The notes beneath the pieces are model-generated. The model was not told the origin of the DNA. It was given only the letters and a program-made list of their open reading frames with translations, and ran no database searches. A stretch of DNA of 31,410 nt from Bacillota bacterium (GTDB lineage: Bacteria; Bacillota; Clostridia; Lachnospirales; Lachnospiraceae), in contig JAEYPA010000009.1 of assembly GCA_023411225.1 (NCBI GenBank), positions 1 to 31,410 on the forward strand, written 5' to 3'. Position 1 is the first letter of the stretch; each line of letters opens with the position of its first letter. A program made the position numbers and the translations under genes. Positions 28,604 to 31,410 of this stretch are shown here, piece by piece.

Positions 28604-31410
28604 TTATTTATAAAGTTCTACTAATCTTAATAAGTGGTCATAACGAGCCTTAGCTGCGTCTTCAGAAGCCTTAAATAATTCTTCTGCACGTTCTGGGAAG
28701 GAACGAGTAAGACGAGTATAACGTGTCTCATTATTTAAGAACTCTTGGTAAGTGCCATCTCCTGGTTTAGAAGTTAAAGTAAATGGATTCTTACCTTCTG
28801 CTTTAAGTGCTGGATTGAAGGAGAATAGATTCCAGTATCCGGACTTAACAGCTTTCTTCATTTCATCCTGGCAGTGGTTCATACCACCCTTAACTCCGTG
28901 AAGTTCACATGGAGCATAACCGATGATTAAGGATGGTCCGTTGTAAGCTTCTGCCTCTGCAAGAACCTTAACAGTCTGAGCTGGGTTAGCACCAAGAGCA
29001 ACCTGTGCTACATATACGTAACCATAGCTCATAGCGATTTCTGCTAAGCTCTTCTTGCCAACTTCCTTACCGGAAGCAGCGAACTGACAAACTTCACCGA
29101 TGTTAGAAGCCTTAGAAGCCTGACCACCAGTATTGGAGTACATTTCTGTATCAAATACCATAACGTTTACGTTTTCACCAGAAGCAAGAACATGATCTAA
29201 GCCGCCGAAACCGATATCGTAAGCCCAACCATCTCCACCAAGGATCCATACGGATTTCTTAGTAAGATATTGTTTCTTTTCTAATACTTCTTTAGAAATC
29301 TCACAACCAGCAGCTGCAGCTTTTTCAAGCTCTACAACTAATGCCTCTGTTGCTTTAGCATTTTCTTTGGTGTTTTCTTTAGTTTCAAGATATTTAGCGA
29401 TAGCAGCTTTCATAGCATCATCTGCTTTGTCGGAAGTAGCCATCTTTTCAAGCTTAGCGATTACCTGATCACGTAATACTTTCTGTCCAAGATACATACC
29501 GAATCCATGCTCAGCATTATCCTCGAATAAGGAGTTAGACCAAGCTGGTCCTTTGTTAGTATCTTTATTTACGGTATATGGGCAAGTAGCTGCTGGACCA
29601 CCCCAGATAGAGGAACATCCTGTAGCATTGGAGATATACATATGCTCACCAAATAACTGAGTGATCAAACGAGCGTAAGATGTTTCAGCACATCCTGCAC
29701 AGCTTCCAGAGAACTCAAGAAGTGGCTGGTTAAACTGAGAACCTTTTACAGTATTATCAGCTGGCATACCAGGTTTCTTTCCTACATTTGCTACTAAGTA
29801 GTCAAATACAGGTTGTTCTTCTGCCTGAGATTCCTGTGGAACCATAACGATTGCCTTTTCAGGAACTGGACATACAGTGATACATTCGCCACATCCCATA
29901 CAATCAAGTGGGGATACACTCATAGTGAATTTGTATTCACCAGCCTTTGGCTTAGTATCAGCAAGTTTGATGTTTGCAGGAGCAGCTTTTACTTCTGCTT
30001 CATCTAACATAAATGGACGAATTGTTGCATGGGAACATACAAATGCACAGTTGTTACACTGAATACATTTCTCTGCATTCCATTCTGGAACCATAACTGC
30101 TGTACCACGTTTCTCGTATGCAGAAGCACCAGTTGCAAACTGACCATCAGCAATATCTTTGAATGCAGAGACTGGAAGGCTATCTCCATCCATTAAAGCG
30201 ATTGGCTCAAGAAGTTCTTTTACCATCTTCACAGTTTCTGGACGACCAGTAAGTGCAGCTGGAGCTGGATCAGCAGCTGGATTAGACCAAGAAGCTGGAA
30301 CCTCTACTTTATGAATTGCGTCTACACCTGCATCAATTGCTTTATAGTTCATCTCAACAACTGCGTCACCCTTCTTACCGTAGGATTTCTTAGCTGCATC
30401 TTTCATAAACTGAATAGCATCTTCGATTGGCATAACATTTGCTAATTTGAAGAATGCAGATTGAAGAATTGTATTAGTACGTTTACCCATACCAATTTCA
30501 ATTGCTTTATCAATAGCGTTGATAGTATATAATTGAATGTTATTGTCTGCAATATATTTCTTAGCTGCAGCATTGAACTTAGAATCTAATTCTTCGTCAG
30601 ACCACTGGCAGTTTAACATAAAGATTCCACCTGGTTTAACATCCTGAACCATCTTGTATCCTTTTACTACATAGGAAGGGTTATGGCATGCTACGAAGTC
30701 AGCCTGATTGATGTAGTAAGGACTCTTGATTGGCTTGTCACCAAATCTTAAGTGAGAAATCGTTACACCACCGGTCTTCTTGGAGTCATATTGGAAATAA
30801 GCTTGGATATACTTATCTGTATGATCACCAATAATCTTAGTGGAGTTCTTGTTAGCACCTACAGTACCATCACCGCCAAGACCCCAGAATTTACATTCTA
30901 CGGTACCCTTTGCAGAAGTAATTGGAGCTGGTTTTACTTCTGGTAAACTCAAGTTCGTTACATCATCTACAATACCGATAGTGAAACGAGGCTTAGGAGC
31001 ATCCTTTAATAATTCTGTAAAGATAGCAAATACAGAAGAAGGAGGAGTATCCTTAGAACCTAAACCATAACGACCGTTTGTTAAAATAATGTCATTCAAG
31101 CCCGCTTCACGAAGCGTAGCAGCTACATCAAGATATAAAGGATCACCTAAAGCACCTGGCTCTTTGGTTCTGTCAAGAACTGCAACTTTCTTAGCAGTCT
31201 TAGGAAGAACTTTAAGAAGACTAGCAGATACCCAAGGACGATATAAACGAACTTTAATAAGACCAACTTTTTCTCCTGCTGCAGTTAAGTAATCCACTAC
31301 TTCTTCTGCAACGTCACAGAAGGAACCCATTGCTATGATTACTCTCTCAGCATCTGGTGCTCCATGGTAGTTAAATAAATCATAATTTGTGCCAAGCTTT
31401 TCATTTACCT
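28604..31410 (-). CDS. nifJ: Pyruvate:ferredoxin (flavodoxin) oxidoreductase, C-terminal ~80% (5' end off the window)
   Basis: Converts pyruvate and CoA to acetyl-CoA, CO2 and reduced ferredoxin; central to clostridial fermentation. The frame stays open to the window edge, so the ATG at 31330 (IIAMGSFCD) is internal. About 934 of the roughly 1,175 residues usual for the family are visible. In order: the end of the transketolase-C-like domain (KVRLYRPW), the gamma domain (FWGLGGDGTVGANKNSTKIIG), the EKR-type linker (GMGKRTNTILQSAFF), a two-cluster ferredoxin domain (CIQCNNCAFVC, CMGCGECITVCP), then the TPP domain (GCAGCAETSY, GCSSIWGGPAATCPY, GGDGWAYDIGFGGLDH, SNTGGQASKAS). A strong terminator follows. 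Confidence 0.97.
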   Translation of the reverse strand, partial: VNEKLGTNYDLFNYHGAPDAERVIIAMGSFCDVAEEVVDYLTAAGEKVGLIKVRLYRPWVSASLLKVLPKTAKKVAVLDRTKEPGALGDPLYLDVAATLREAGLNDIILTNGRYGLGSKDTPPSSVFAIFTELLKDAPKPRFTIGIVDDVTNLSLPEVKPAPITSAKGTVECKFWGLGGDGTVGANKNSTKIIGDHTDKYIQAYFQYDSKKTGGVTISHLRFGDKPIKSPYYINQADFVACHNPSYVVKGYKMVQDVKPGGIFMLNCQWSDEELDSKFNAAAKKYIADNNIQLYTINAIDKAIEIGMGKRTNTILQSAFFKLANVMPIEDAIQFMKDAAKKSYGKKGDAVVEMNYKAIDAGVDAIHKVEVPASWSNPAADPAPAALTGRPETVKMVKELLEPIALMDGDSLPVSAFKDIADGQFATGASAYEKRGTAVMVPEWNAEKCIQCNNCAFVCSHATIRPFMLDEAEVKAAPANIKLADTKPKAGEYKFTMSVSPLDCMGCGECITVCPVPEKAIVMVPQESQAEEQPVFDYLVANVGKKPGMPADNTVKGSQFNQPLLEFSGSCAGCAETSYARLITQLFGEHMYISNATGCSSIWGGPAATCPYTVNKDTNKGPAWSNSLFEDNAEHGFGMYLGQKVLRDQVIAKLEKMATSDKADDAMKAAIAKYLETKENTKENAKATEALVVELEKAAAAGCEISKEVLEKKQYLTKKSVWILGGDGWAYDIGFGGLDHVLASGENVNVMVFDTEMYSNTGGQASKASNIGEVCQFAASGKEVGKKSLAEIAMSYGYVYVAQVALGANPAQTVKVLAEAEAYNGPSLIIGYAPCELHGVKGGMNHCQDEMKKAVKSGYWNLFSFNPALKAEGKNPFTLTSKPGDGTYQEFLNNETRYTRLTRSFPERAEELFKASEDAAKARYDHLLRLVELYK

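Noticed and set aside
29813..31292. Plus-strand frames opposite nifJ
   Set aside because: nifJ is unambiguous on the other strand; these frames are by-products of its codon use.
1..31410. CRISPR array, tRNA or rRNA genes, riboswitches of known class
   Set aside because: No regularly spaced repeats, cloverleaf arms with a CCA end, rRNA segments or recognised riboswitch cores were seen on either strand.

Overview
The window looks like a chromosomal segment of an anaerobic, endospore-forming, flagellated member of the Firmicutes, most likely Lachnospiraceae or another Clostridia. The evidence is low GC, strong AGGAGG-type ribosome sites, spore genes (gpr, spoIIP), CIRCE/HrcA heat-shock control, a clostridial pyruvate:ferredoxin oxidoreductase and a flagellin. 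No species can be assigned from the sequence alone. Most genes lie on the minus strand. No tRNA, rRNA, CRISPR array, transposase or phage gene was seen.

Layout. (1) 1-6592: the first codons of an off-edge gene, then the class I heat-shock operon hrcA-grpE-dnaK-dnaJ with a perfect CIRCE operator and a sigma-A promoter, preceded by hemW with its own terminator. (2) 6600-11580: accessory genes between hemW and lepA: a split ThrE-type exporter pair, a VOC/glyoxalase protein, a small orphan ORF, a NifX/NifB-like protein, a class D beta-lactamase-like lipoprotein and an amidohydrolase. The beta-lactamase gene lies between two 79-bp direct repeats that carry the leader and start of the NifX-like gene. 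(3) 11582-16591: lepA, spoIIP, gpr and rpsT, a block usually contiguous with hemW-hrcA in Firmicutes; spoIIP is inverted here. (4) 16647-20435: a P-loop protein, a circularly permuted ATP-grasp ligase and a glutamate-cysteine-ligase-like protein, the last two forming a tight operon of unknown peptide product. (5) 20590-22488: an isolated MraY-family transferase and a sigma-70-like protein lacking region 4. (6) 22570-26769: an ECF sigma factor whose stop codon overlaps the start of a membrane-anchored serpin, followed by a secreted transglutaminase-like multidomain protein. (7) 26781-31410: an uncharacterised protein, a short cysteine-containing flagellin and most of nifJ (pyruvate:ferredoxin oxidoreductase), whose N-terminus is off the right edge.

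The most interesting candidate system is the ECF sigma factor-serpin pair. The serpin has a short cytoplasmic N-terminus, one membrane span and an extracytoplasmic serpin domain with an inhibitory-type hinge, and it sits where an anti-sigma factor is normally encoded. A protease-triggered serpin conformational change could therefore control sigma release; this is inference. Second in interest are the repeat-flanked beta-lactamase gene, which appears to be driven by a duplicated copy of a neighbouring gene's promoter and leader, and the two-ligase peptide operon.
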